The translations under genes and the position numbers were made by a program. From assembly GCF_904849725.1 (NCBI RefSeq), contig NC_058518.1, forward strand, positions 390,835,581-390,899,580: a stretch of 64,000 bases of DNA, given 5' to 3'. This document shows, piece by piece, positions 36,001 through 46,827 of this stretch; positions within the stretch are counted from its first letter, which is position 1, and the number at the start of each line of letters is the position of its first letter. This stretch comes from Hordeum vulgare subsp. vulgare (Eukaryota > Streptophyta > Magnoliopsida > Poales > Poaceae). The notes under the pieces were generated by a model. It searched no databases. It saw only the letters and a program-made list of their open reading frames with translations, and was not told the DNA's origin.

Positions 36001-36870
36001 CAGCCATTTGGGGTGGAAGACCTCTACGATGAATCCGGCGGCCAAAAGACGGGCGACTTCTTCCCCGATTGCCTTGCGCCGTTTCTCATTGAACCTGCGA
36101 AGATATTGTTGAATCGGTTTTGCTTTTGGGTCAACACTAAGATGGTGCTCAGCGAATTATCTCAGTACACGAGGCATGTCATAAGGTTTCCATGCGAAGA
36201 TGTCCCAATTCTCACGGATGAATTCGATGAGCGCGCTTTCCTATTTGGGGTCCAGACCCACCCCGATAGTGAACTGCTTAGTTGAGTCGCGAGGGACGAA
36301 ATCCACTATCTTAGTGTCGTCTGTTGGTTTGAACTTGAGGGGCGGCTCAACGTCTGTTGTTGGCTTCTTTAGAGGTGACATATCAGCTGGATCAACATTG
36401 GCCTGGTGATATTTGAGATCTTCTGCAGCGCAAGCGACTTCTGCGTAAGCCACATCCCCTTCTTCACACTCTCTTGCTATCCTCCTGTCACCATCAACCG
36501 TGATGGGTCCCTTAGGACCGGGCATCTTGAGTTTAAGGTAAACATAGCAAGGGCGAGCCATGAAACGGGCGTAAGTCGGTCGCCCAAACAACGCATGATA
36601 GGGGCTCTTTAACTTGACCACCTCTAACATAAGCGACTCACTCCTGTAATTAGATGTTGTTCCAAACGCAACTGTGAGTTTAACCTGGCCTATGGGGTAT
36701 GCTGATTTACCTGGGACAATTCCGTGGAATACCGTGGTTGAAGGCATTAAATCTTTCTCCAGCAGGTTCATCCTTTGAAAAGTGTCGAAGTATAATATGT
36801 TGATGCTGCTACCACCATCCATCAGTACCTTCGATAAGGTATATCCCCCTACTTGAGGAGCCACGACCAA
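33043..36870 (-). pseudogene. Tat-type pol: protease, reverse transcriptase, RNase H, second (archaeal-type) RNase H, integrase
   Basis: One minus-strand frame runs from 36870 to the stop at 33043, interrupted only by four in-frame stops at about 36241 (TAG), 36157 (TAA), 34849 (TAG) and 33742 (TGA). There is no frameshift. In order: protease with V-L-M-D-G-G-S-S (Asp at 36819); reverse transcriptase with HAYVDDIVVK (YVDD at 35658-35647); a connection/RNase H with weak active-site residues (MLLYVAANSKAVSVAVAVER); a second RNase H with YFDGS, EYEALLHGL, GDSDLV and ADGLSRL (Asp, Glu, Asp, Asp); and an integrase with H..H..C..C (DGCQRYGR), Asp in LDMVGPF, Asp in ITDNGTN and Glu in GQAERANQE. Integrase last is the Gypsy order. 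The second RNase H is the Tat-lineage mark. Confidence 0.9.
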
Positions 36871-36879
36871 CGCTAAGTC

Positions 36880-39423
36880 GCCGGGGTTGTCAACTCAGGG
36901 CGGGTGATCCTCCCTGCTCCATGATATAATCTGCTCGGACCAGTGGAGGTACCTAGGGAGTGCCAGCTCAGATACACTGTACGCTCGGTGATTCACCTTT
37001 TTATCACGCCTGCACGCATTGGTGGTGAAGACGTGGTATTGCCCGTTGCTTAGTTGTTTGGGATTGTTGCGGAACCCACCATTATCATCTTGCCCCTGTG
37101 GAGCCCCCTGTGGGGGTGGCTGTTGAAAAACCCTGGGCGGGTTATACCGCCGTTGGTTATGCACTGGATACTAGTCGCTGCTTGGTTGCGAGCCGCCCTG
37201 AGCCCCCGGTTCGGGGAAGCCGCCGAACGGGTTCTGGCGTTGATTAGGTGCACCGAACTGTTCCTGCCGTTGGTCCGGGTCACAGCTTTTCCCTTTTTTA
37301 TCGCCTCCGCCCGAAATTCCCGCATCACGTAACAGTCTACTCAGGAATGAGTTGTCGGTCCGTCCGCCATGGCGTGGTGCGGGCAGGGGCCCTTGAGTAT
37401 CTCGTTATAATTGCGCGGCTTCTTGCCACTGTAACCCCTCTTCTTCTGGCGCTGGTTGCCATTGTTGGCATTGGTGTTGGCGACTAAGTCCGAGGATTCT
37501 TCCTGCTGCCTTCTCTTGCCGTTCCCTCCGTGATTATGGCGGGCGCGTCCCTGAAACCGGGTATGATTTTTGGATGACTCGCCTTTCCTCGGTGAGTTGG
37601 CCTTGCCGCCATCCTCTCCTGGATCTTTGGTGTCGTCCGCCTCGGCGTACCTAGTGAGGGTGTCCATTAGTTCCCCCATATCCTGGACTTTTCGCTTGAG
37701 TCGCCCCAACTTCTGTACCAAGGGCTCATAGTGGCAGTTTTGCTCCAAGATCATCATAGCCTGAGCCACCGTGATGCCGTCCGGCGAGTGAATGATTTCC
37801 GTGACCCGCCGCGTCCAGTGGTGAGCCGACTCATCAGGGCGCTGAACGCAGTGCCGTAAATCGACTATTGTCATCGGGTGCTTGCAAGTTCCCCAGAATT
37901 TTTTGATGAAACGCTCTTTCAATTCAGCCCAAGTCTGGATGGAGTTGGGGGCAGGTTTTTTAACCAAGTACGCGCCGTTCCCTTGAGCATCATTGTGAAG
38001 TACCTGGTGCAGATTGCTTCACTTACATCGAGCATGTCCATGGCGATTTCGTAACTCTCAACCCATGACGCCGGCTCAAGGTCCGGGGTGTAGTTAGGCA
38101 CCTTTCTTGGTCCCTTAAAATCCTTCGGCATTCGCTCATTGCGAAGGGCGGGGGCCAAGCATGGCACCCCTACCTGCCTCCCGCCTCCAACAAGCGGTGC
38201 TGGGCCGATTTGGATGTCCGGGTGATCCCGACCCGGCGGGTCCCGATGATCAGGCGAGTTGACCTGGGGAGGGCTCGCGGTCCGCTGGTTATGGCGGGCT
38301 GGTCCTCTGGCTGACTCCTGGTGCGGCTTGCCTAGGGGGTGGAGTGCAGCCGATCGAGGCTGTGCGAGAACTGGGCGTTTTGAACCACCGCCGTCTTCAA
38401 CATCTCAATGGCGTTCCTTGCTTCTATTTCAGCCGGGGTGTTGCCGTGAATCGGAAGGGACTCTAAATGGCGAGTCGCGGCGAGGACGTTGTCCATCGGG
38501 TTGGAAAAGTGACCTCGAGGAGTCTGGAGTGGAGGGACGCGATCAACAGCTGGCTGAAGCGGCGGGTTTGGCGGCTGGCCCGGCCCTCCTCCCGGAGTGT
38601 CTCCTACCCCGGGAGTACGTGGAGTGTCGAATAGGCGGGTCGGGTTGAGATCAGGGGGTAAACGCCCCTGGTGCCTCCGCTGATGGACAGCGTCAGATGC
38701 GTGCTGATGCCTCTCGAGCCGCCAATTTTCGGTGTTCAGGCGAGCTGCCTCAGCGGTGATTTGAGCTTGCCGGGTCTCGATCCTGGCGACTTCTATTTCA
38801 GCGTCTCGCTGAGCCTTTGCCACCCCATCTCTTAGCTTTGTTAACTCGGCGTTCATCGTGTCCTGGTTTTCTGGTGTTACAGGGGTCGCCATGAGCCTTG
38901 TTATCTCTGCCGCCAAATCCACCAAGATCGCAGCTGGGCTTCTGGATGTTTCGCCAGTCCCGTCGTTGCCTGTCGGGTTTGGCGGGGGCTGAGTCGCCCC
39001 TGCCATATAAACGGCGATCTGACGACGGGTCCAGTCGAGAACCTTGGGGTCCATTGCTAGTGACAGGCCTCCGAGGCAGCCCCCATGTAGAGACTGAATT
39101 GAATCTGAGTCGCCCATGGATGATTCATCATCAGTGTTGACCGGCGTGGTCTCCTGAGTCGCCGATCGTTCTTGTTCCTCAGATCCCTGTGTGAAACCAA
39201 CAAAGACCGGGCAGGTTAGATTTGGCGTCGTGACAGGGCGGACGTACCTGGTCGGCTCGACGATGTCGGTGAAGATGTCCGGCTCACGGATAGGCGATCC
39301 AACCATGCCGACAAAGACGTTGATCTTGCCGTAGGAGATTCTGTAGCCGGATTCGATTGAATCGGCCTCGGGCCCCCACAGCAAGTTATTGATGTAGTAC
39401 TTCCCGCGGCGGCTCCGAGTCAT
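36880..39423 (-). pseudogene. Tat-type gag, broken
   Basis: The N-terminal part (first in-frame ATG at 39423, MTRSRRGKYYINN) runs to a stop at 38332. It contains a heptad-like helical stretch (AELTKLRDGVAKAQRDAEIE) and a proline-rich tail. The capsid core is in another frame (PKDFKGPRKVPNYTPDLEP, MLKGTARTWLKNLPP, 38131-37937) and, after a one-base shift in a C run near 37950, continues as IQTWAELKERFIKKFWGTCK to the stop at 37341. A CxxH...HxxxC-type knuckle (CPHHAMADGPTTHS) straddles that stop. The tail to about 36895 is proline and glutamine rich. The frame open from 39510 uses a TTG inside the primer site, which I do not take as the start. Confidence 0.75.
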
Positions 39424-39493
39424 GAGCCCCGCCGCGTAGCTCCCTAACCCTGGTAGGGCTCCCTTTGAGAACTCAACTCCATTGTGCGCAGGC

Positions 39494-39511
39494 CCCACGG
39501 TGGGCGCCAAC
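39494..39511 (-). promoter_or_regulatory. Primer-binding site of the Tat-type element
   Basis: On the minus strand TGGCGCCCACCGTGGGG follows one base after the 5' LTR. This word is common after LTRs of plant Tat-type elements. I do not assign the tRNA. Confidence 0.75.
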
Positions 39512-40018
39512 TATCGTGGTTTTGTCACGGCAGATGTCCTCGTGAAAGGACTTAGTGTTGGAGCCATCGCACCTTGGTGGCGACTCAAAGGGGTTGATCG
39601 GGAGCGAGAAAGAGATTTACCCAGGTTCGGCCCCTCGTAAGGAGGTAAAACCCTACGTCCTGCTTAGTGTTGTATTGATGGTGTTTCGATTACAAGGAGG
39701 GCGTAAGTCGCCTGACCTAGCACTCGATGGTTTCTCACCTACCTCTCCTTCCCTGGGACTCGCCTTTATATATAGGTCGAGCCCTTAGGGTTTACAAGAG
39801 TCCTTGCCCTCACGCAAGTCGTGATTCTTTCTATCTCTAAGTCGTCGTGCTTTCCAAGACTGGAATACTCCCTGATAATTGGTTCTCCACGAGGATCTTG
39901 AACCGCCATCCAGCTCCCGGGCCTATTGGGCCAAAGCTTAAATCGCTAAAGGATGAGTTGCCCACTTGTTGACCCAGCCCAACTAGGGCGGGTCACACCG
40001 CAGATAATATCCCCAACA
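39512..40018 (-). repeat. 5' LTR of the Tat-type element (507 bp)
   Basis: Same length as the 3' LTR with about 13 substitutions. Its terminal CA has mutated to TA (39512-39513). A TATA-like TATATATAAAG lies at 39764-39774 on the minus strand. Confidence 0.95.
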
Positions 40019-40023
40019 AAAGG

Positions 40024-40414
40024 TGTCTAGAAGATTCTTGTCGGAATTAAGCAATTCAAGGAGATTGTATGCAAGCAAGGAGGACACCGGAAGAAACAAT
40101 GCATTGGCTACTTCAATGCAAATGGAGTTGAATGGGAAGAAGGTCAATACGCCAACTCGATGTTTGGTCCCCAAAAGGAGAAGCATGATCCTACTGTACC
40201 CAAGGGAACAAATTCTCAAGATGACCTTCCACAACAAGACCACAAGCTCAAGTGCAAGGACAAGCTTCAATAGGAGATTGACTTACTTGATGAAGAATCC
40301 CAAGCCATGGTCAAGTGGGTTCCAAAGGCCACCAGTATATCTACTTCATCAAGTGCCAACTCAACTCCAAAGATTCCCATCAAGTTGATGTGGGTCCCCA
40401 AGAAGAAGAACTAG
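40024..40414 (+). pseudogene. Copia gag, C-terminal part after the Tat-type insertion
   Basis: Continues the gag interrupted at 26920: the bases before the insertion read ...ATTATAGAGAAAGG and those after it GTGTC. Blocks in shifting frames: KEKHDPTVPKGTNSQDDLPQ near 40170, EESQAMVKWVPKATSIST near 40290, and the end KIPIKLMWVPKKKN with the stop at 40412-40414. Several stops and shifts lie before 40170. No protease, integrase or reverse transcriptase follows. Confidence 0.75.
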
Positions 40415-41262
40415 ATAAGTTCTTGAGGGGTGACTCCGCCAACAAAATTCACTCTCATTCATTTTGGCAAGAACTATTTGCAATGAACTCCAACCATATG
40501 CATTAGTTCAAGGAGTCACATATTCCCTCAAAGGTAAGCAAGGGACAAGGTAATTAATGTATCAATGGATAGCATCTCATATGTTCTTCACTCCATGTCC
40601 ATAGATATCCTTGTATTTGTTCCTTGTGTGGGACTAACACATGTAGGTGATAAGAGTATGAAACAACAAGGATAGCTCCCAACTCAAGATGATCTTCGTC
40701 AATAATGAACAGTCACCACTACTACACCTACATGAAGTCTTATATGACAAAACCCAAGGTTAGTTTGCCCCTCTTAGGGGGGATGTCACATCAAGGGGGA
40801 TCTTTACTCTAAGACTTGAGTCAAAGCATCTCACAAGATGTGAACACATTAAAAGCTTTATGTAAAAGTGGTAACCCCACTTGTGCTTAAACAATGAGTA
40901 TGACCTATGATCAAGTATTCTTACTTGGATCCTAAGTCAATATACTCATATATAGATGACTTCGTCGTCGCTAAAGTGCTTGGTAGATACTAAAGTGGTT
41001 GTGCATGTTTGCCATGTCTTATTTGACATCTTATTGTGTGAGCATGTTGGTATGCATATTTTTATCCATTCGAAGACATCCAGTTGTTGTTATTTGGCTT
41101 TCATTTTTATTTGACCAATTGGATGTAGAACAATGCCTAAGTAGCCCTCTCTAGCTAGCTATGATTTATGTCTCAAATTCTATTCATGCTTCATTACAAA
41201 ATTTCAACAAGCACTTTTCGGACCCTCTGTGTGAGGAGCACTCTAAGTTCTGTTTCGACAAG
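40415..41262 (+). other. Non-coding 3' internal region of the gag-only Copia element, truncated
   Basis: Contains sequence familiar from this family (CAAGGGGGATCTTTACTCTA, CAAGCACTTTTCGGACCCTC) and no coding frame. It stops at 41261-41266, where Sabrina-like LTR begins. The 3' LTR is missing. Confidence 0.65.
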
Positions 41263-42054
41263 GGCTTGAACCCTAGTATCCATTATATTTTGAGATTGAT
41301 GTGGATATAACTTTGCTATGTTTAATACTTGTCACTAGGGCCCGAGTGCCATGATTTCAGATCTGAGCCTATTATGTTTTTATGAATATGAGAGTGTTTT
41401 GGATCCTATCTTGCATGTTGTATGCACCTATTATGTGTCATGATCCGCATACCCCATGGTGTTAATAATTGGGATTCTTTCTGGTGATTGTCGTAGTTTG
41501 AGGAGTTCATTTATTCACAATGTGTTAATGATTTGTTCCGATTCTCTATTAAAAGGAGGCATTAATATCCCTTAGTTTCCTTATAGACCCCGCTGTCATG
41601 GAAGAGTAGGACAAAAGATGTTATGCAAGTTCTTATCGCAAACACGTATGACTATATACGGAATACATGCCTATATTACATTGATGAATTGCACCTACTC
41701 CTGTGTCACTCTAGTATGTAACTATTACATGATAAATGTCATCTAAATCATTATGCATCACCGGTCCACGTGTCTACTCTTCTCATATACTGACTCTTGC
41801 TAAAGTTATTATTTGTTGCTGGTACTGTTATAATTACTACAAAACTGCTATTGTTATTGTTACCGCTCCTATTGTTGTTTTTCTATGCTACTAAAACTTT
41901 TGTTAGAGAGAGATACCCCTAGGTGTAGTTGAACTAACAACTCAACTGCTAAGACCAATAAATATTCTTTGTCTCCCCTTGTGTCGAGTCATTAAATTAG
42001 GGCATAATTCTACCCGTGAATACTCTTGCGATCCCCTCTACTTGTGGGTTATCA
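41263..42054 (+). repeat. Sabrina-like LTR fragment
   Basis: Aligns with 6990-7757 (shared GCCATGATTT.AGATCTG, AAAAGGAGGC.TTAATATCCC and AATAAATATT). It ends GTGGGTTATCA, the proper LTR end that is mutated in the left copy. No primer site follows. Confidence 0.75.
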
Positions 42055-42957
42055 AGATGGTGGTGTAGATGTGCCAGCCGGGCTTCACCAAGCGCCTCCG
42101 GAACTATGAACGAGGAAGAACGGGAAAGACGGGAGGGAGAGGGCTGCCCCAAGGGAGAGTACTTGTTGTGTTCTGCCCTCCCCCTCCCCCTCCACTATTT
42201 ATAGGAGGCATGGAGGGGAGGGGGTGCAGCCTTGGCCCCTCCTCAAAGTAAGGGGTAGCGGCTAGGAGGGAGGAGTCCTCCCTCCCCAAGGCACCTCCGA
42301 GGTGCCTTGCCCCTCAAGGTTTCCAACCCCCTAGCCGCATGGGTCCTTGGGTGCTGGCACAATAAGGCTAGGGCGCCCCCTACATCCCATGGTGGACAAA
42401 GGGGCGTGGTGGAACCCTCCATGGACTTTCGAACCCCTCCGGAATCCTCCGGAGCCTTTCAGAAGCTTCCCAGTACAATACCACCAAAACTCAAAACTTT
42501 TCCGATAGTCAAAATATGACTTCCCATAAATAAAAGTTTACCTCTGGGACATTATGGAGCTCCTCGTGACATCCGGGATCTCATCTGAGACCATGGGTTC
42601 GAGAATCATGTAGACATGACCGAGACACCTCTCCGGTCAATGACCAATAGCGGGACTTGGGTGACCATATTGGTTCCCACATATTCCATGACGATCTTTA
42701 TCGGTCGAATCACGATGTCCAAGATTCAGTCAATCCTGTATGCAGTTCCCTTTGTCCATCAGTATGTTACTTCCTCGAGATTCGATTGTCGATATCTGCA
42801 TACCTAGTTCAATCTCGTTCCCAGCAAGCCTCTTTACCCATTCTGTAATACAAGATCCCATGACTAACTCATTAGTCACATTGCTTGCAAGCCCTTTACG
42901 ATGTTGTATTACCGAGAGGGCACAAAGATACTTCTATGTCATACGGAGTGAAAAATC
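42055..42957 (-). repeat. Angela/WIS-related Copia LTR fragment, both ends missing
   Basis: On the minus strand it has CACTCCGTATGACATAG, GTCCCGCTATTGGTCATTG, GTCTCGGTCATGTCTACATG and a TATA box CTATAAATAG (rc, 42195-42204), all typical of this LTR group. It joins a plus-strand pol fragment at 42957-42962. Confidence 0.75.
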
Positions 42958-42961
42958 CTAT

Positions 42962-44907
42962 TGTCTCTTACCGACTTACCGCAATCATTTTGGGGATACG
43001 CATTAGAAACTACAGCATTCACTTTAAATAGGGCACCATCTAAATCCGTTGAGATGACACCGTATGAACTATGGTTTGGCAAGAAACATAAGTTGTCGTT
43101 TCTTAAAGTTTGGGGCTGCAATGCTTATGTGAAGAAACTTCAACCAGAGAAGCTCGAACCCAAAGCGGAGAAATGCGTATTCATAGGATACCCTAAGGAA
43201 ACTATTGGGTATACCTTCTATCTTAGATCCGAAGGTAAAACCTTTGTTGCCAAGAACGAATCCTTTCTAGAGAAAGAGTTTCTCTCAAAAGAATTAAGTG
43301 GGAGGAAAGTAGAACTTGATGAGGTAATTACACCCCCTCTCGAACCGGAGAGTAGCGCAGCACGGGAAATTGTTCCTGTGGCGCCTATGCCAACTGAAGA
43401 GGAAGTTAATGATGATGATCATGAAGCTTCGGATCAAGTTGCTACTGAACCACGAAGGTCCACGAGGGTACGTTCCGCACCAGAGTGGTACGGCAACCCT
43501 GTGATGGAAATCATGTTGTTAGACAACGGTGAACCTTCGAACTATGAAGAAGCAATGGCGGGCCCGGATTCCAACAAATGGCTTGAGGCTATGAAATCCG
43601 AGATAGGATCCATGTTTGAGAACAAAGTATGGACTTTGGTGGACTTGCCCGATGATCGGCGAGCCATAGAAAATAAATGGATCTTCAAGAAGAAGACTGA
43701 TGCAAACAGTAATGTGACCGTTTATAAACCTCGACTTGCCGCAAAGGGTTTTCGACAAATTCAAGGAGTTGACTACAAAGAGACTTTCTCTCCCGTAGCG
43801 AAGCTGAAGTCAGTCCTAATCACGTTAGCAATTGCCGCCTTTTATGATTATGAAATTTGGAAATGGACGTCAAAACAGCGTTCCTTAACGGGAATCTTAA
43901 GGAAGAGTTGTATATGATACAACCAGAAGGTTTTGTCGACCCTAAGGGTGCTAACAAAGTGTGCAAGCTCCAGCGCTCCATCTATGGGCTGGTGCAAGCA
44001 TCTTGGATTTGGAACATTCGCTTTAATGAGGTGATTAAAGCGTTTGGGTTCATACAGGTTTATGGAGAAGCATGTTTGTACAAGAAAGTGAGTGGGAGCT
44101 CTGTAGCTTTCCTCATATTGTATGTGGATGACATATTATGGATGGGGAATAATATACAGATGTTGGAGAGCATAAAGGCCTATTTGAACAAGAGTTTTTC
44201 AATGAAGGACCTTGGAGAAGCTGCATACATATTAGGCATCAAGATCTATAGAGATAGATCGAGACGCCTCATAGGTCTTTTGCAAAGTACATACCTTGAC
44301 AAGATATTAAAGAAGTTCAATATGGAAAACTCAAAGAAGGGGTTCTTGCATGTTTTGCAAGGTATGAGATTGAGTAAGACTCGGTCACCGACCACGGCAG
44401 CAGATAGAGAGAAGATGAGTATTGTCCCCTACGCTTCAGCCGTAGGCTCTCTAATGTATGCCATGTTGTGTACCAGACCTGATATAAACCTTGCCATAAG
44501 TTTGGTAGGGAGGTACCAAAGTGATCCCAGTATGGAACACTGGACAGCGGTCAAGAATATCCTTAAGTACCTGAAGAGGACTAAGGAGATGTTTCTCGTT
44601 TATGGAGGTGACGAAGAGCTCGTCGTAAAGGGTTACGTCGATGCTAGCTTCGACACATATCCAGATGACTCTAAGTCACAGACCGGATACGTGTATGTTT
44701 TGAATGGTGGGGTAGTTAGCTGGTGCAACAGCAAGCAAGAAGTCGTGGCAGCATCTACATGTGAAGCGGAGTACATAGCTGCTTCAGAAGCGGCTCATGA
44801 AGGAATTTGGATGAAGGAGCTCATCACCGACCTTGGAGTGGTTCCAAGCGCGTCGGCTCCAATGACACTCTTCTGTGATAACACTTGGGCCATTGCCATA
44901 GTCAAGG
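42962..44907 (+). pseudogene. Angela/WIS-type pol fragment: integrase end, reverse transcriptase, RNase H
   Basis: Begins inside the integrase (SLTDLPQSFWGYALETTAFT) and continues through the GAG-pre linker and RRSTRVRSAPEWYGNPV into the reverse transcriptase. A single lost base near 43860 (TTTGG-AAATGG) shifts the frame within the block EIWQMDVKTAFLNG. Past that point the frame is open through YVDD (44121-44132), the PYASAVGSLMYAMLCTRPDI block and RNase H (GYVDASFDT, STCEAEYIAASEA) to FCDNTWAIAIVK. There it fuses to LTR sequence at the four-base overlap AAGG (44904-44907), losing the last part of RNase H. It is about 97% identical by eye to the pol at 59027-59960. Confidence 0.85.
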
Positions 44908-45015
44908 TGCACTACGGGTACCTCTGAAAGTATCTGTTGGGTTGGCACGAATCGAGATCGGGATTTGTCACTCCGTGTGACGGAGAGGTATATCTGGCCC
45001 ACTCCGTAGAACATC

Positions 45016-46827
45016 TGTTGGAAATATGCCCTAGAGGCAATAATAAATTAGTTATTATTATATTTCTTGGTTCATGATAATCGTTTATTATACATGCTAT
45101 AATTGTATTGAATGAAGACTTATATACATGTGTGGATACATAGACAAAACACTGTCCCTAGCAAGCCTCTAGTTGGCTAGCCAGTTGATCAAAGATAGTC
45201 AGGGTCTTCTGATTATGAACAAGGTGTTGTTGCTTGATAACTGGATCACGTCATTAGGAGAATCACGTGATGGACTAGACCCAAACTAATAGACGTAGCA
45301 TGTTGATCGTGTCATTTTGTTGCTACTGTTTTCTGCGTGTCAAGTATTTGTTCCTATGACCATGAGATCATATAACTCACTGACATCGGAGGAATGCTTT
45401 GTGTGTATCAAACGTCGCAACATAACTGGGTGACTATAAAGATGCTCTACAGGTATCTCCGAAGGTGTTCGTTGAGTTAGTATGGATCGAGACTGGGATT
45501 TGTCACTCCGTGTGACGGAGAGGTATCTCGGGGCCCACTCGGTAATACAACATCACACACAAGCCTTGCAAGCAATGTGACTTAGTGTAAGTTGCGGGAT
45601 CTTGTATTACGGAACGAGTAAAGAGACTTGCCGGTAAACGAGATTGAAATAGGTATGCGGATACTGACGATCGAATCTCGGGCAAGTAACATACCGAAGG
45701 ACAAACGGAATGACATACGGGATTATATGAATCCTTGGCACTGAGGTTCAAACGATAAGATCTTCGTAGAATATGTGGGATCCAATATGGGCATCCAGGT
45801 CCCGCTATTGGATATTGACCGAGGAGTCACTCGGGTCATGTCTACATAGTTCTCGAACCCGCAGGGTCTGCACACTTAAGGTTCGACGTTGTTTTATGCG
45901 TATTTGAGTTATATGGTTGGTTACCGAATGTTGTTCGGAGTCCCGGATGAGATCACGGACGTCACGAGGGTTTCCGGAATGGTGCGGAAACGAAGATTGA
46001 TATATAGGATGACCTCATTTGATTACCGGAAGGTTTTTGGAGTTACCGGGAATGTACCGGGAATGACGAATGGGTTTCGGGTGTTCACCGGGGGGGCAAC
46101 CCACCCCGGGGAAGCCCATAGACCTTGGGGTGGCGCACCAGCCCTTAGTGGGCTGGTGGGACAGCCCAAGAAGGCCCTATGCGCCATAGGAAGAAAATCA
46201 AAGAGAAAAAAAAAGAGGAGGTGGGAAAAGGGGGAAGGACTCCTCCTTCCAAACCTAGTTGGATTCGGTTTGGAAGGGGAGGAGTCCCCCCTTGGCTCGG
46301 CCGAACTCCTTGAGGGTCCTTGGACCCCAAGGCAAGGCTATCCCCTCTTCCCCCTATATATACGGAGGTTTTAGGGCTGATTTGAGACAACTTTGCCACG
46401 GCAGCCCGACCACATATCTCCACGATTTTGCCTCTAGATCGCGTTTCTGCACAACTCGGGCGGAGCCGTGCTGAGATTAGATCACCACCAACCTCCGGAG
46501 TGCTGTCATGCTGCCGGAGAACTCATTTACCTCTCTGTCTCTCTTACTGGATCAAGAAGGCCGAGATCATCGTCGAGTTGTACGTGTGCTGAACGCGGAG
46601 GTGCCGTCCGTTCGGCACTAGATCGTGGGACTGATCGTGGGACGGTTCGCGGGGCGGATCGAGGGACGTGAGGACATTCCACTACATCAACCGCATTCAC
46701 TAACGCTTTTGCTGTGCGATCTACAAGGGTACGTAGATCGAATATCCCCTCTCGTAGATGGACATCACCATGATAGGTCTTCGTGCGCGTAGGAAAATTT
46801 TTGTTTCCCATGCGACGTTCCCCAACA
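45016..46827 (+). repeat. 5' LTR of the decayed Angela element
   Basis: TGTTGGAAATATGCCC to GTTCCCCAACA. TATA box CTATATATAC at 46354-46363. Transcript start is expected about 30 bases downstream. Confidence 0.96.

Larger units (their letters stand above)
26921..40018 (-). mobile_element. Complete Tat-type Ty3/Gypsy retrotransposon (13,098 bp) with an antisense gene
   Basis: Flanked by a perfect 5-bp target duplication AAAGG (26916-26920 and 40019-40023) inside the Copia gag frame. Both LTRs are 507 bp. Gag-pol lies on the minus strand and a spliced gene on the plus strand. The tandem pair of RNase H domains and the extra antisense gene are hallmarks of the Tat/Ogre group. I count about 13 substitutions between the LTRs (2.6%), about 1 million years at the commonly used grass rate of 1.3e-8 per site per year. 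The Triticeae family name is left open. Confidence 0.93.
6655..42054 (+). mobile_element. Old Sabrina-like (Athila-type Gypsy) element, split by nested insertions
   Basis: Pieces lie in element order: partial LTR (6655-7757), primer site (7770-7787), gag (about 7790-9006), rest of gag plus protease (15485-16463), second ORF (about 17280-18175), 3' non-coding DNA (18176-19184) and an LTR fragment (41263-42054). Younger insertions and one duplication lie between them. No reverse transcriptase or integrase is seen, so the element is non-autonomous or has lost pol. That the LTR fragment at 41263 is the same element's 3' LTR is inferred from order and orientation; by eye the two LTR pieces are only about 85% alike. 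Confidence 0.6.

Noticed and set aside
39423..39510. N-terminal extension of Tat-type gag starting in the primer site
   Set aside because: It requires a TTG start within the primer-binding site next to the LTR. The in-frame ATG at 39423 is a better candidate.
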